The notes under the pieces: model-generated | Database searches by the model: none | What the model saw: the letters and a program-made list of their open reading frames with translations, nothing else | Told to the model about the DNA's origin: nothing | Made by a program: the position numbers and the translations under genes | Source of the DNA: Myxococcales bacterium | Lineage (GTDB): Bacteria > Myxococcota_A > Polyangia > Polyangiales > Houyiibacteriaceae | Reading direction: 5' to 3' | DNA length: 64,000 nucleotides | NCBI GenBank assembly: GCA_029861865.1 | Contig: JAOTYL010000010.1 | Coordinates: 62,001-126,000, forward strand | Shown here: positions 42,626 through 50,988 of the stretch, one piece after another | How positions within the stretch are numbered: position 1 is the stretch's first letter | Layout: every line of letters starts with the position of its first letter

Positions 42626-43066
42626 TCAGCCGCCTTTGCTGGAACCGGTGAGCTCATCGTAGCTTCGGCCAGGCTCCGCTTCGAGCGCCACGGCAAATTG
42701 GAGACGCTGCCATCCAGGCTCTTGGAGCTGCCCGAAAGGATCCCGCGCGCCGTCGAAACCCGCCCGCTGGTCGACGACGTTCTCGTAGCCGGTTTGGATT
42801 AATGCCTGCGCCGCTCGTAGCGACCGGGCGCCCATTTTGCAGCCCACCACCAGCTTTGCATCCTTTGGAAACACCGCTGCGACCTCGGCGAGGAATCCCG
42901 GGTTCGGTCGCATTCCACCAGGCGTCATGTGCGCGATCGGGATGTTGTAGGCGCCGGCGGGATGACCCGCCTCGAACTCGGGAGTTGAGCGTACGTCGAG
43001 ATACACGTAGCCTTCGTTTTCCATCAGTACCTTTGCCTCTTCGGGAGACACTCTCTTCACCGACAT
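42626..43066 (-). CDS. Rhodanese-like sulfurtransferase domain protein
   Basis: The 146-residue single-domain protein has the rhodanese pattern: EAKVLMENEGYVYLDVRSTPEFEAGHPAGAYNIP and active-site loop VGCKMGARS with Cys76. It has the usual C-terminal tail (YENVVDQRAGFDGARDPFGQ) and no signal peptide. It probably transfers sulfane sulfur or acts as a thiol phosphatase-like regulatory domain; the partner is unknown. It converges with the aldehyde dehydrogenase gene and is 9 bp downstream of the ABC ATPase gene on the same strand. Confidence 0.9.
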   Translation of the reverse strand: MSVKRVSPEEAKVLMENEGYVYLDVRSTPEFEAGHPAGAYNIPIAHMTPGGMRPNPGFLAEVAAVFPKDAKLVVGCKMGARSLRAAQALIQTGYENVVDQRAGFDGARDPFGQLQEPGWQRLQFAVALEAEPGRSYDELTGSSKGG

Positions 43067-43075
43067 GGTGTGAAT

Positions 43076-44041
43076 CTAAGGCCGCTCGCGCAGGCTTGCC
43101 ACCGGCTCTTCAACCGCAGCGGCCTCGAGGAACAGGCTTTCGAGGGTTTGCCGTTCTGGAATCATGGCTTCCAATCGAGCCCCGGCGACGTTCGAGATAC
43201 GGAGGATCTCTGCCACCGCCTCGTTCCCGTCGGCCTGAAGCGTGATCCGCCCTTCGGCATCCTCGACGACAGTTCCCTTCGAGCGCAATGAGTCTTTCAG
43301 TGCACGCGAGGCTCCGCTCAATTGGATCTCGACCCGGCGTGTGGTCGATGCAAGCAAGTCGTGCACCTGACCCTCGGAGGTGATGCGACCCTTGCGCATG
43401 ATCACCACGCGGTCGCAGAGCATCTCGACGTCGCTCAGGATGTGGCTGGTGAACAGGAGAGTCTTTCCTCGGCGACGCTGCTCGAGGAGCAAGTCCCGCA
43501 CTTCCTTGCGGCCGATCGGATCGAGCCCACTCATCGGCTCATCGAGGACCAGGAGCTCCGGATCGTGCAACAGCGCTTGCGCTAGACCGATCCGTTGCAT
43601 CATGCCCTTCGAAAACTTTCCGATTGGGCGGTCGACCGCGTCCCGAAGGCCCACCTTGTCGATCATTTCCTCGGCCCGGTGGCTGCGGTCCTTCTTCTGG
43701 AGCCCGATGAGGCGCCCGCATAGGTCGAGGAACTCGATCGGTTTGAGATATTGATAGACGTACGGGTTCTCGGGCATGTATCCGATGCGCTTCATCACTT
43801 CATGATCGGCAGCAGCCCGCCCGAAGATTCGGATCTCACCGGCAGTTGGAAAGATCAACCGCAAGATCGCCTTGATCGTGGTGGTCTTCCCTGCGCCGTT
43901 CGGACCGAGAAGCCCGAAAATCTCTCCTCGATTCACGGTGAAGCTCGCGCCATTGACCGCTTCCACACGCTTTCGAAAGAACCCGATGTGGAACACCTTC
44001 CGGAGGTCTTTGACTTCCAGAACGGTCTCGGTTTCACCCAC
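43076..44041 (-). CDS. ABC-type ATP-binding protein (orphan)
   Basis: The 321-residue protein has Walker A GPNGAGKTT, signature FSKGMMQRIGLAQALL, Walker B LLVLDEPMSGLDP and SHILSDVEMLCDRVVIM. The first 220 residues look like an export-type ATPase of the DRR/ABC-2 class. The tail (about 90 residues) has a DUF4162-like beta fold, common in ABC-2 ATPases of antibiotic or lipid exporters. No permease gene is adjacent; the upstream gene is an aminotransferase, overlapping by 8 bp. The permease may lie elsewhere. Confidence 0.9.
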   Translation of the reverse strand: MGETETVLEVKDLRKVFHIGFFRKRVEAVNGASFTVNRGEIFGLLGPNGAGKTTTIKAILRLIFPTAGEIRIFGRAAADHEVMKRIGYMPENPYVYQYLKPIEFLDLCGRLIGLQKKDRSHRAEEMIDKVGLRDAVDRPIGKFSKGMMQRIGLAQALLHDPELLVLDEPMSGLDPIGRKEVRDLLLEQRRRGKTLLFTSHILSDVEMLCDRVVIMRKGRITSEGQVHDLLASTTRRVEIQLSGASRALKDSLRSKGTVVEDAEGRITLQADGNEAVAEILRISNVAGARLEAMIPERQTLESLFLEAAAVEEPVASLRERP

Positions 44042-45110
44042 CGAGCACCTCTCGAACGCGTGCGATCACTTCTTGGACCTCCGCATTGCGCATCTGTGGA
44101 TAAAGCGGAAGCGCGACCCCGCGAGCAGCGATGTACTCGGCAATCGGTAGGGACTCATCGTGTCCCGTGAAGCTCCCGAGCTGGTGAACGGCGTACGAAA
44201 GCAGGCCCGCCTCGACCCCGCGCGCCCGGAGCTCATCTCGAAAGGCGTCGCGGGTCTGCCCCTGGGGAAGGACGATGCCCAGGGTTTGATAGTTGGATTC
44301 GGCGCCCTCGGGTGTGGTTTGCAGATCGACTACGTCGCCGAGGGCATCGCGATAGAGCGCCGCGATCTCACGACGCCGTGCGACGATTTCGTCGAGTCTT
44401 TGTAGTTGCGTGAGCCCGAGTGCTGCGGCGATCTCGGTCATTCGAAAGTTTCCTGCGGGCACGACGATCTCGTTCGCGAGTTGCCCGTGGTTTCGAAGAA
44501 CCCGAAGTCGTGAAGCAATCGCCTCATCATCGGTGAGACACACCCCACCTTCGCCGGTCGTCAGGATCTTTCGCGGATGAAAGCTGAAGCACGAAATCAC
44601 ACCCAGGCTCCCGCATGGGCCTTCGGAAAAGCGGCTGCCGATCGCACATGCGGCGTCTTCGATGATCGGCAGTGCTCCGAGAGCCTCGCGGATTTCGCGC
44701 GCTCTTGCTGGATTGCCAAACTGATCGATGACGATTGCCGCCTTCGTGTCGGTGTTCCGCGCGGCAGAAAATGCCTCGCCCGTGCTATTCCATTCGTTCG
44801 GGTCGACATCGATGAATCGAACGCGCGCCCCCGCCAGTCTCGATGCGTGGGCGGGGCTCGGCCAAGTCAGCGCGGGGCAAATCACCTCGTCGCCGTGGCC
44901 CACCCCGAGCACTTTCAGCGCGAGTTGAAGGGCCGCCGTGCCGCTCGATACCGCAACCGCGTGGCTTCTCCCAACCAACGCGGCGACAGCGTGTTCGAAG
45001 CGCTCCACCAGGGGCCCCTGAACCAACTGCCCCGATTCGAGAACGGCGGCAACGGCTCGCTGCTCATCCTCACCAATCCACGGTTTTGCCAGGCGAATCA
45101 AGGCGATCAC
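44034..45110 (-). CDS. DegT/DnrJ/EryC1/StrS-type aminotransferase
   Basis: The 358-residue PLP enzyme has the family's features: RLAKPWIGEDEQRAVAAVLESGQLVQGP, FEHAVAALVGRSHAVAVSSGTAALQLAL, ALTWPSPAHASRLAGARVRFIDVD, the EDAACAIGS segment and the PLP lysine in FHPRKILTTGEGG. These enzymes transaminate nucleotide-linked keto-sugars, feeding amino-sugars into polysaccharides or antibiotics. No other sugar gene is nearby. It overlaps an ABC ATPase start by 8 bp. Its upstream gap with the small gene at 45178 is divergent and 67 bp long. Confidence 0.92.
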   Translation of the reverse strand: MIALIRLAKPWIGEDEQRAVAAVLESGQLVQGPLVERFEHAVAALVGRSHAVAVSSGTAALQLALKVLGVGHGDEVICPALTWPSPAHASRLAGARVRFIDVDPNEWNSTGEAFSAARNTDTKAAIVIDQFGNPARAREIREALGALPIIEDAACAIGSRFSEGPCGSLGVISCFSFHPRKILTTGEGGVCLTDDEAIASRLRVLRNHGQLANEIVVPAGNFRMTEIAAALGLTQLQRLDEIVARRREIAALYRDALGDVVDLQTTPEGAESNYQTLGIVLPQGQTRDAFRDELRARGVEAGLLSYAVHQLGSFTGHDESLPIAEYIAARGVALPLYPQMRNAEVQEVIARVREVLGG

Positions 45111-45177
45111 ATCTTATCAGGTCGGGCCCCGACTCAACCAGATTGCGGCGGTCTGGCCCAGAGTACACCCTCTGACA

Positions 45178-45513
45178 ATGGACCTGCGTCGCCAGATCGA
45201 AGCATTAGAGCGTGCTCTCGGGCGGCTTGGCATTCGCTTTCTCGAGGAGGAGCTTCCACGAGAAGCTCACATCGACGGAGGCCTTTGCACCGTCGAGGGC
45301 GACCAGGTGCTCTATCTCTCACCCTCTGCGCCTCCTTGGCGCCGCGCCGAGGTGCTCTTCGATGCGCTTCGTCGGCTTCCACATGACGACATCTGGCTCC
45401 CCCCCGAGATCCGCCAGCTGCTGACGGACCAAAGTTTGGTCGATCGTCCGGTACGGCTGGTAGCCTCCGGCGTGGCATCTCGCGATTCGGATGCCAGGGA
45501 GGGCGATCGTTGA
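45178..45513 (+). CDS. Small conserved-looking protein of unknown function
   Basis: The 111-residue hydrophilic protein (MDLRRQIEALERALGRLGIRFLEEEL, then GGLCTVEGDQVLYLSPSAPPWRRAEVLFDALRRLPHDDIWLPPEIRQLL) has no signal peptide or recognised domain. The first half looks like a helix-beta-hairpin. Its stop overlaps the TTG start of the patatin gene by 4 bp, so the pair is coupled; it may be a regulator or partner of the lipase. The frame uses normal codon style for the neighbourhood. Confidence 0.65.
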   Translation: MDLRRQIEALERALGRLGIRFLEEELPREAHIDGGLCTVEGDQVLYLSPSAPPWRRAEVLFDALRRLPHDDIWLPPEIRQLLTDQSLVDRPVRLVASGVASRDSDAREGDR

Positions 45514-46754
45514 GTGGTCTAGGTTTGATCCTTTCGGGAGGCGGCGCACGTGGTGCATACGAGGTTGGCGTTCTCGACTACATCTTCAGTGAGTTCCTCG
45601 ACGCAGGAGGAAACCCACCGAAAGTCGATCTGATCTCCGGCACCAGCGTTGGGGCGGTGAACGGTGCCTTCGTGGCGTCTCACATCGAAGACGTCGCGAG
45701 CGCAATGAAGCACATGGTGGGGCTCTGGACAGGGCTCGAGCTGCCCGACGTGTTGGGCTTCGGGTTACGGCAGGCTGCCGGCCTCTACCGAGTCCTGCTC
45801 GGAGGCAGCGAGTCCCGCGGCGTGTTCGACCCCAGCAGCCTTTCGGCGATCGTGGGTCGGAACATCCGTTGGCGGAGACTCCGGCGAAACATCCGCACCG
45901 GTGCGCTCCAGGCGCTGACCGTCAGCACAACGCACGTGGGGACGGGGCAGCCGGTCATCTTCGTCGACGCCGCGCCTGGCGTTGGAATCCCAAAGAGCTT
46001 GGGCTTACATGCGCTCGTTCGAAGAGCAAAGATCGGCCAGCATCACGTATTGGCGTCTGCGGCGATCCCGCTCGTGTTTCCATCGGTGGAAATCGGTGAC
46101 GAAATCCATTGCGATGGCGGTCTGCGCCTCAACACCCCGATGGGACCTTCGATTCACCTCGGGATGAACCGCCTCTTGGTCGTCGGCCTTTCCACGCCTC
46201 ACGTCGCCGGCCGCCGTGCCGCACGTGACGGGCAGTATCCGGGCGCTCCCTTCATGCTTGGTAAAGTCCTCAACGCGTTCCTTCTCGATCACGTCAATGC
46301 AGATCTGCTTGAGGTGCAGCGAATCAACGATTTCTTGAAAGACGGGATTCGTGCGTATGGGCCCGAATTTCTCGATCGCATCAACCAAGCGGCGAAAGCT
46401 CGCGGCGCCCTCGCACCCCGTCGTCTCTTGAGCTCTCTCGTGTTGCGTCCGAGCGTCGACATTGGACAGGTCGCCTCGGACTACCTCGCTTCAAACCGCG
46501 TTCGGTTCGGGAAAAGCTTGGGCCGTGCGTTCATCAGCGTGCTCGATGTGGGCGCTGGTGCCGACGCCGACTTGGCGAGCTATCTCTTGTTCGACGGTGG
46601 TTTCGCCCAGACCCTCGTCGAGATGGGCCGGCGTGACGCCCACGCACGCCGCTCGGAGATCGAGGCTTTCTTCTTCGAGGACCCGGAGGCCGTCTTATCC
46701 ACAGCCAAGACTGTGGACACGCTGGCACGTTCGGACTCCAACCCCCCGGAATAG
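45510..46754 (+). CDS. Patatin-like phospholipase
   Basis: The 414-residue protein carries the complete patatin dyad. The oxyanion loop is GGGARG (residues 10-15) in LILSGGGARGAYEVG, the nucleophile Ser46 is in SGTSVGAV, and the Asp202 is in CDGGLRLNTP. No signal peptide is seen, so it is probably a cytoplasmic or membrane-associated lipid acyl hydrolase, like RssA-type bacterial patatins. The C-terminal roughly 150 residues, after the DGG motif, are an extension typical of large bacterial patatins. It starts with a TTG coupled to the small gene upstream. Confidence 0.9.
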   Translation: MSGLGLILSGGGARGAYEVGVLDYIFSEFLDAGGNPPKVDLISGTSVGAVNGAFVASHIEDVASAMKHMVGLWTGLELPDVLGFGLRQAAGLYRVLLGGSESRGVFDPSSLSAIVGRNIRWRRLRRNIRTGALQALTVSTTHVGTGQPVIFVDAAPGVGIPKSLGLHALVRRAKIGQHHVLASAAIPLVFPSVEIGDEIHCDGGLRLNTPMGPSIHLGMNRLLVVGLSTPHVAGRRAARDGQYPGAPFMLGKVLNAFLLDHVNADLLEVQRINDFLKDGIRAYGPEFLDRINQAAKARGALAPRRLLSSLVLRPSVDIGQVASDYLASNRVRFGKSLGRAFISVLDVGAGADADLASYLLFDGGFAQTLVEMGRRDAHARRSEIEAFFFEDPEAVLSTAKTVDTLARSDSNPPE

Positions 46755-46864
46755 CAACGCGTTCAGCCTAGGTTCGCCCTGTGGGCAAACCGTGGACCGT
46801 TGATGCATTAGACGACTATATTGTAATATTTTACCCACACTATTCAGTATGATAGGCTCCAAAA

Positions 46865-47830
46865 GTGGCTCAACCCGGCGTCGCGCACATTTCTGAGAAC
46901 GCGACTCAGCTCTCTCAGCGTCTCGTTCAGAACATCGCGCAGGTGGTTCGAGGCAAAGAAGAAGTCATCAAGCTTGCGGTGGTCTCGCTTTTGGCGCGGG
47001 GTCACTTGCTGCTCGAGGACGTGCCTGGCGTTGGAAAGACGACTCTTGCACGTGCACTCTCAGCGTCGGTTGGTGTGTCGTTCCGTCGACTACAGTGCAC
47101 TTCGGACCTGATGCCGACCGATGTGCTCGGCGGCAACGTCTTCAATCAGTCGCAGGGCACTTTCGAGTTTCGACCTGGGCCGATCTTCACCCAGGTGCTT
47201 CTGGCCGACGAAGTCAACCGCACGACCCCAAAAACGCAGAGCGCCCTTCTTGAGGCGATGGACGAGCGACAAGTGTCGATCGACGGTGAAACCCACGGCC
47301 TCGAGGAACCTTTTTTCGTGGTTGCGACCCAAAACCCGCAGGAGTTTTACGGCACCTATCCGCTGCCAGAGTCACAGCTCGATCGCTTTCTCATGCGGCT
47401 CAGCATCGGCTACCCGCCTCCTGGGGTCGAACGGGAGGTCCTCAATCGTCGTGGGGGTGACCCGGTGCAACAACTCGAGCCCGTAATGACGGCGACGGAG
47501 CTACGACACGTCCAGCAGGCGGTCGATGCCGTTCGCGTCGACGACTCGATTCTCGATTATCTTCACCGGATCATCATTGCGACGCGAACCACGCCGCTTC
47601 TAGTCGTCGGTGTCTCGACCCGAGGGGCGCTCGGCTTCGAGCGCGCGGTGCGTGCACGAGCTCTCGTCGAAGGTCGTTCGTACGTCCTCCCCGACGACGT
47701 CAAAGCTCTCGCGGGCCCCGTATTGTCGCACAGGGTCAAGATCAGTGGCGGCGTTGCGGGTACGGCGGTACGTGACGACGCACAGAGAGTAATTCGCGAG
47801 CTACTCACCGTAGTGGCCGTCCCGCTCTGA
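46865..47830 (+). CDS. MoxR-family AAA ATPase
   Basis: The 321-residue MoxR ATPase has Walker A EDVPGVGKTTLARA, FRRLQCTSDLMPTDVLGG, GPIFTQVLLADEVNRTTPKTQSALLEAMDERQVSIDG (Walker B with DEVNR), ATQNPQEFYGTYPLPESQLDRF and a C-terminal lid. MoxR proteins act as chaperones, often with von Willebrand-type or DUF58 proteins. It is the first gene of an operon with DUF58 and transglutaminase genes. An AT-rich leader of about 110 bp precedes it, markedly poorer in GC than the surroundings. The GTG at 46865 is the likely start. Confidence 0.93.
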   Translation: MAQPGVAHISENATQLSQRLVQNIAQVVRGKEEVIKLAVVSLLARGHLLLEDVPGVGKTTLARALSASVGVSFRRLQCTSDLMPTDVLGGNVFNQSQGTFEFRPGPIFTQVLLADEVNRTTPKTQSALLEAMDERQVSIDGETHGLEEPFFVVATQNPQEFYGTYPLPESQLDRFLMRLSIGYPPPGVEREVLNRRGGDPVQQLEPVMTATELRHVQQAVDAVRVDDSILDYLHRIIIATRTTPLLVVGVSTRGALGFERAVRARALVEGRSYVLPDDVKALAGPVLSHRVKISGGVAGTAVRDDAQRVIRELLTVVAVPL

Positions 47831-47842
47831 TCGGTTCGCGCC

Positions 47843-48832
47843 ATGCGCATCTTTCGACGAAGGCTGGGCAGAAGAAAGTTTCGACTGACGCGGGAGGGCC
47901 GCGCGTTCCTGTTCGTCACCATCGGCGTGGGGCTCGCAGCGGTAAACACCGCGAACAACTTGCTCTACCTAGTGCTCGGTCTTCTCTTGAGCTTGCTGCT
48001 CGTCAGCGGGGTCTTGAGCGATCTCGCCCTTTGGAAGCTGCGTATGAACCGCAAGCTTCCGGCAAAGATGTTTGCTGGCAAGCGCGCCCTGATCGAGATC
48101 ACCGCCCGCAACGACAAGCGCTGGCTCGCGAGCATTTCGGTCGAAGCGGTCGACCAGCTCGATGGAGTCGAGACCCAGCCCGCGCGCTTCCTGCGCGTAC
48201 CGCCCGGCGAGTCAGTCAGCGCTGCTTATGGCTTCGAGCCGCCCAAGCGAGGGCTCCTCGAGCTCGGCGCGGTACGTGTGGTCACGCGCTATCCTTTTGG
48301 TCTGATCGAGAAGGGATATACGGTTTATCTGCCGGACGAAATCGTCGTTTATCCAAAGCTCCTTGAGCAGGCTCCGGCACCCCCGTTTGAGCAGATGCCT
48401 GGCGATGCGGCGCCCATGCACCGCACGGGCCGCGGTAGCGAGTTTGCCGGAAGCGTTCGGTACTACCGCGAGGGCGACGAGGCCCGTGAAATCCATTGGA
48501 AACGCACCGCTACGCGGGGCGAGCTAGTCGTGCGTGAGCGCGACCAGGACTTGAGCCTGTTCGTGACCCTGTTCGTCGACAACGTTCGTCCACAAGACGT
48601 CGAAAACCGAGAAGCCTGGACCGAGCAGTTCGAGCAATCGATCTCCGAGGTCGCCACCGCAACATTCGCATACCTCAACCACGGGGTCTCGGTGCAAGTC
48701 CGGTCGAGCGACCATGCATCGCCCATGGTTCTGGGCGGTGCGCCTCCCGATCCGATTTGGCACTTCCTTGCAATGCTGCGTCCTGCGCGCGCAGGCGCAC
48801 CACCCGAGACCGGAAAGAGTCGAGCCGCATGA
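47843..48832 (+). CDS. DUF58 protein
   Basis: The 329-residue protein has two N-terminal transmembrane helices (LFVTIGVGLAAVNTANNLLYLVLGLLLSLLL) and the DUF58 signature GDAAPMHRTGRGSEFAGSVRYYREGDEAREIHWKRTATRGELVVRERDQD. It is encoded 12 bp after moxR. MoxR with DUF58 is a widespread pair in which the ATPase probably remodels the DUF58 protein; DUF58 domains resemble von Willebrand A folds. Its stop overlaps the transglutaminase start by 4 bp. Confidence 0.9.
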   Translation: MRIFRRRLGRRKFRLTREGRAFLFVTIGVGLAAVNTANNLLYLVLGLLLSLLLVSGVLSDLALWKLRMNRKLPAKMFAGKRALIEITARNDKRWLASISVEAVDQLDGVETQPARFLRVPPGESVSAAYGFEPPKRGLLELGAVRVVTRYPFGLIEKGYTVYLPDEIVVYPKLLEQAPAPPFEQMPGDAAPMHRTGRGSEFAGSVRYYREGDEAREIHWKRTATRGELVVRERDQDLSLFVTLFVDNVRPQDVENREAWTEQFEQSISEVATATFAYLNHGVSVQVRSSDHASPMVLGGAPPDPIWHFLAMLRPARAGAPPETGKSRAA

Positions 48833-50988
48833 AGTTTGGGTTCGCACACAAAGTCGTCACCTATCTGTTCGCCGGGCTTGGCCTCGTAGCGCTGATGCTC
48901 GGCACCACTTTTGGTCCCTTCGAAGTCGCGCTCGTGGTCCTGGCTTTTGCGGCGAGCTGGTTTGCTGAGCGTCCCCTTCTGGATAAGCGTGGCTACACTC
49001 GTTTTTGGAACGTCGCAGCGGTGGCCGTCCTCCTGCTGCAGATCGCGCGGACCCTCGGCGGTGAAGCCGTCCTGACCGTCGGCGTGCAGTACGCCGCCTT
49101 TCTCCAACTCTCACGGCTCGCGCACCGTAAGGCCGCAGCCGATTATCAGCAGATCGCGATCCTCGGATTCCTGCATCTGATTGCGGGTACGGTCATGTCG
49201 GCCGGTCTCGACTTCGCAGTCATATTTTTTGGCTTCGTGATCGTGATGCCCTGGATGCTCGCGCTCACCCACTTGCGCCGGGAGCTCGAGGTCCAGTACG
49301 GCGCAGGAACCCCGTTGCTCCAAGCCGAGCTTCAAAGCCGAGAGCTCGCAACGCCCGCCTTCTTCGGGGGAACGACCCTTCTCGCGGTTCCGCTCTTTGT
49401 ACTCACCGCGGCGATGTTCTTCGCGTTTCCGCGCGTCGGTTTTGGGCTGCTCTCGAACCTAGGAGCGCGCGTCCAATCGGTCGCCGGTTTTGGCGACGAT
49501 GTAGAGCTCGGCGGATTCGGCATGATTCGAGACGACCCGACCGTCGTCATGCGGGTGAAGATGGGCGAGATGCCCCGTCAGCCTCCGCGGTCGATCGGTT
49601 TGCGGCTTCGCGGGACCTCCTTCGACCGTTACCGAGAAGGTCGCTGGTCACGCACTCAGATCGCAGGGACAGACGTACGCCGCCTCCAGGATCAGTACGT
49701 CGTGCAGCGCCCTCCAAAGGCCGACGACGAGCGATACGAGATCATTCTCGACCCGATGGAGGAAGCCGTCGTGTTCATCCCCGAGGGCACCGTGACCTTA
49801 CAGGTGCCACCGGTCGTTCGCGCGGGTCGGAATCGGTACCGAAGAATCGTCCAAGCGCCGGGCCTCGACCTCCGTTATCGCGAGCACTTCGACGCCCCGC
49901 TCACGTACCAGGCTTTTGCAAGTCCCTCTGAGCGCGCGTTCCCGGAGCGCATTCCCAAGAAGCTCCAAGCTCGCTACCTCGAGGTCCCCGAAGGCTATAA
50001 GCGAATCTCCCAGCTCGCCCAGTCGATCGCCGGTGATCTCACGAGACCGATCGACAAAGCCCAGCGAATCGAAGGGTTTTTGCGGGGTGGCGGTGGTTAT
50101 CGCTATTCGCTCGAGCAACCAAACACCGAAGGGAAAGATCCGCTTCACGTGTTCTTGTTCGAGGCCAAAGCCGGTCACTGTGAATACTTTTCGACCGCCA
50201 TGGCCATCATGATGCGAGCCCTCGGGTTGCCTGCTCGAAACGTCACCGGTTTTCTCGGCGCAGACTACAACCCGTACGGAGGCTACTATGCCGTGCGCAA
50301 CGGGAATGCACATAGTTGGGTCGAGGTCTTGATCGACGGCAAATGGGTCACTTTCGATCCCACTCCGGCCTCCCGACAGATCTCGACAGTGGCCTCTGGA
50401 CTGGCGGTGAAGCTTCGTCAGATGATGGACGCCCTTCGGGTACGCTGGGCCGAGTACGTCGTCGAGTTCAACATCCGGGATCAGGCCCGCGCGCTCCGAG
50501 GTTTCGCCGCCTGGTATCAGTCGCTTCGGGGCGACCGTCGAGCCGCCAGATTGCGCTCTGAGACTCCAGACGAAAGCCACGGCGGCCTTCACGTCCCTCT
50601 GCGTCCGGACTGGCGGTGGTTCGTCGCGATCATGAGCATTTTCGGCGTCGGCGTGCTCCTGGTTCGCTGGAATCGAAAACGAAGGCGCCAAACCCGCGCC
50701 GGGCGCCAGTTGGACCCCGACAGAGATCGCGCGGTGCGGCTTTATCTCTCCCTCGAAGACAGCCTTCGACGCACCGGCCAGGCGCGACCGCCCGACGTTA
50801 CGCCCGCCGAGCATGCCGAGCAGCTCAGGCGCTCCGGCTTCCCGGCCTTCGACGAAGTGAGCGAGATCACCCACGCGTACCTGGCGACGCGCTTCGGCGA
50901 AACGCGAATGTCTCCACACGACTATCACCGGCTTCGCCACATGAGCCGGAGCATTCGCGTGAAGGCGAAGAGCCCACCTATTGCGTGA
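48829..50988 (+). CDS. TgpA-type membrane transglutaminase
   Basis: From ATG 48829 the protein has 719 residues. The N-terminal half has about six helices (DUF3488 type). The transglutaminase-like core contains the catalytic Cys in AKAGHCEYFSTAMAIMMRALG, then the His (NGNAHSWVEVLI) and Asp (WVTFDPTPA). A single later helix (WFVAIMSIFGVGVLLV) and a short cytoplasmic domain with ARPPDVTPAEHAEQLR (DUF4129-like) follow. This is the TgpA/YebA layout, the terminal member of MoxR-DUF58-TGase operons implicated in envelope integrity. It ends overlapping the convergent kinase gene by 11 bp. Confidence 0.9.
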   Translation: MKFGFAHKVVTYLFAGLGLVALMLGTTFGPFEVALVVLAFAASWFAERPLLDKRGYTRFWNVAAVAVLLLQIARTLGGEAVLTVGVQYAAFLQLSRLAHRKAAADYQQIAILGFLHLIAGTVMSAGLDFAVIFFGFVIVMPWMLALTHLRRELEVQYGAGTPLLQAELQSRELATPAFFGGTTLLAVPLFVLTAAMFFAFPRVGFGLLSNLGARVQSVAGFGDDVELGGFGMIRDDPTVVMRVKMGEMPRQPPRSIGLRLRGTSFDRYREGRWSRTQIAGTDVRRLQDQYVVQRPPKADDERYEIILDPMEEAVVFIPEGTVTLQVPPVVRAGRNRYRRIVQAPGLDLRYREHFDAPLTYQAFASPSERAFPERIPKKLQARYLEVPEGYKRISQLAQSIAGDLTRPIDKAQRIEGFLRGGGGYRYSLEQPNTEGKDPLHVFLFEAKAGHCEYFSTAMAIMMRALGLPARNVTGFLGADYNPYGGYYAVRNGNAHSWVEVLIDGKWVTFDPTPASRQISTVASGLAVKLRQMMDALRVRWAEYVVEFNIRDQARALRGFAAWYQSLRGDRRAARLRSETPDESHGGLHVPLRPDWRWFVAIMSIFGVGVLLVRWNRKRRRQTRAGRQLDPDRDRAVRLYLSLEDSLRRTGQARPPDVTPAEHAEQLRRSGFPAFDEVSEITHAYLATRFGETRMSPHDYHRLRHMSRSIRVKAKSPPIA

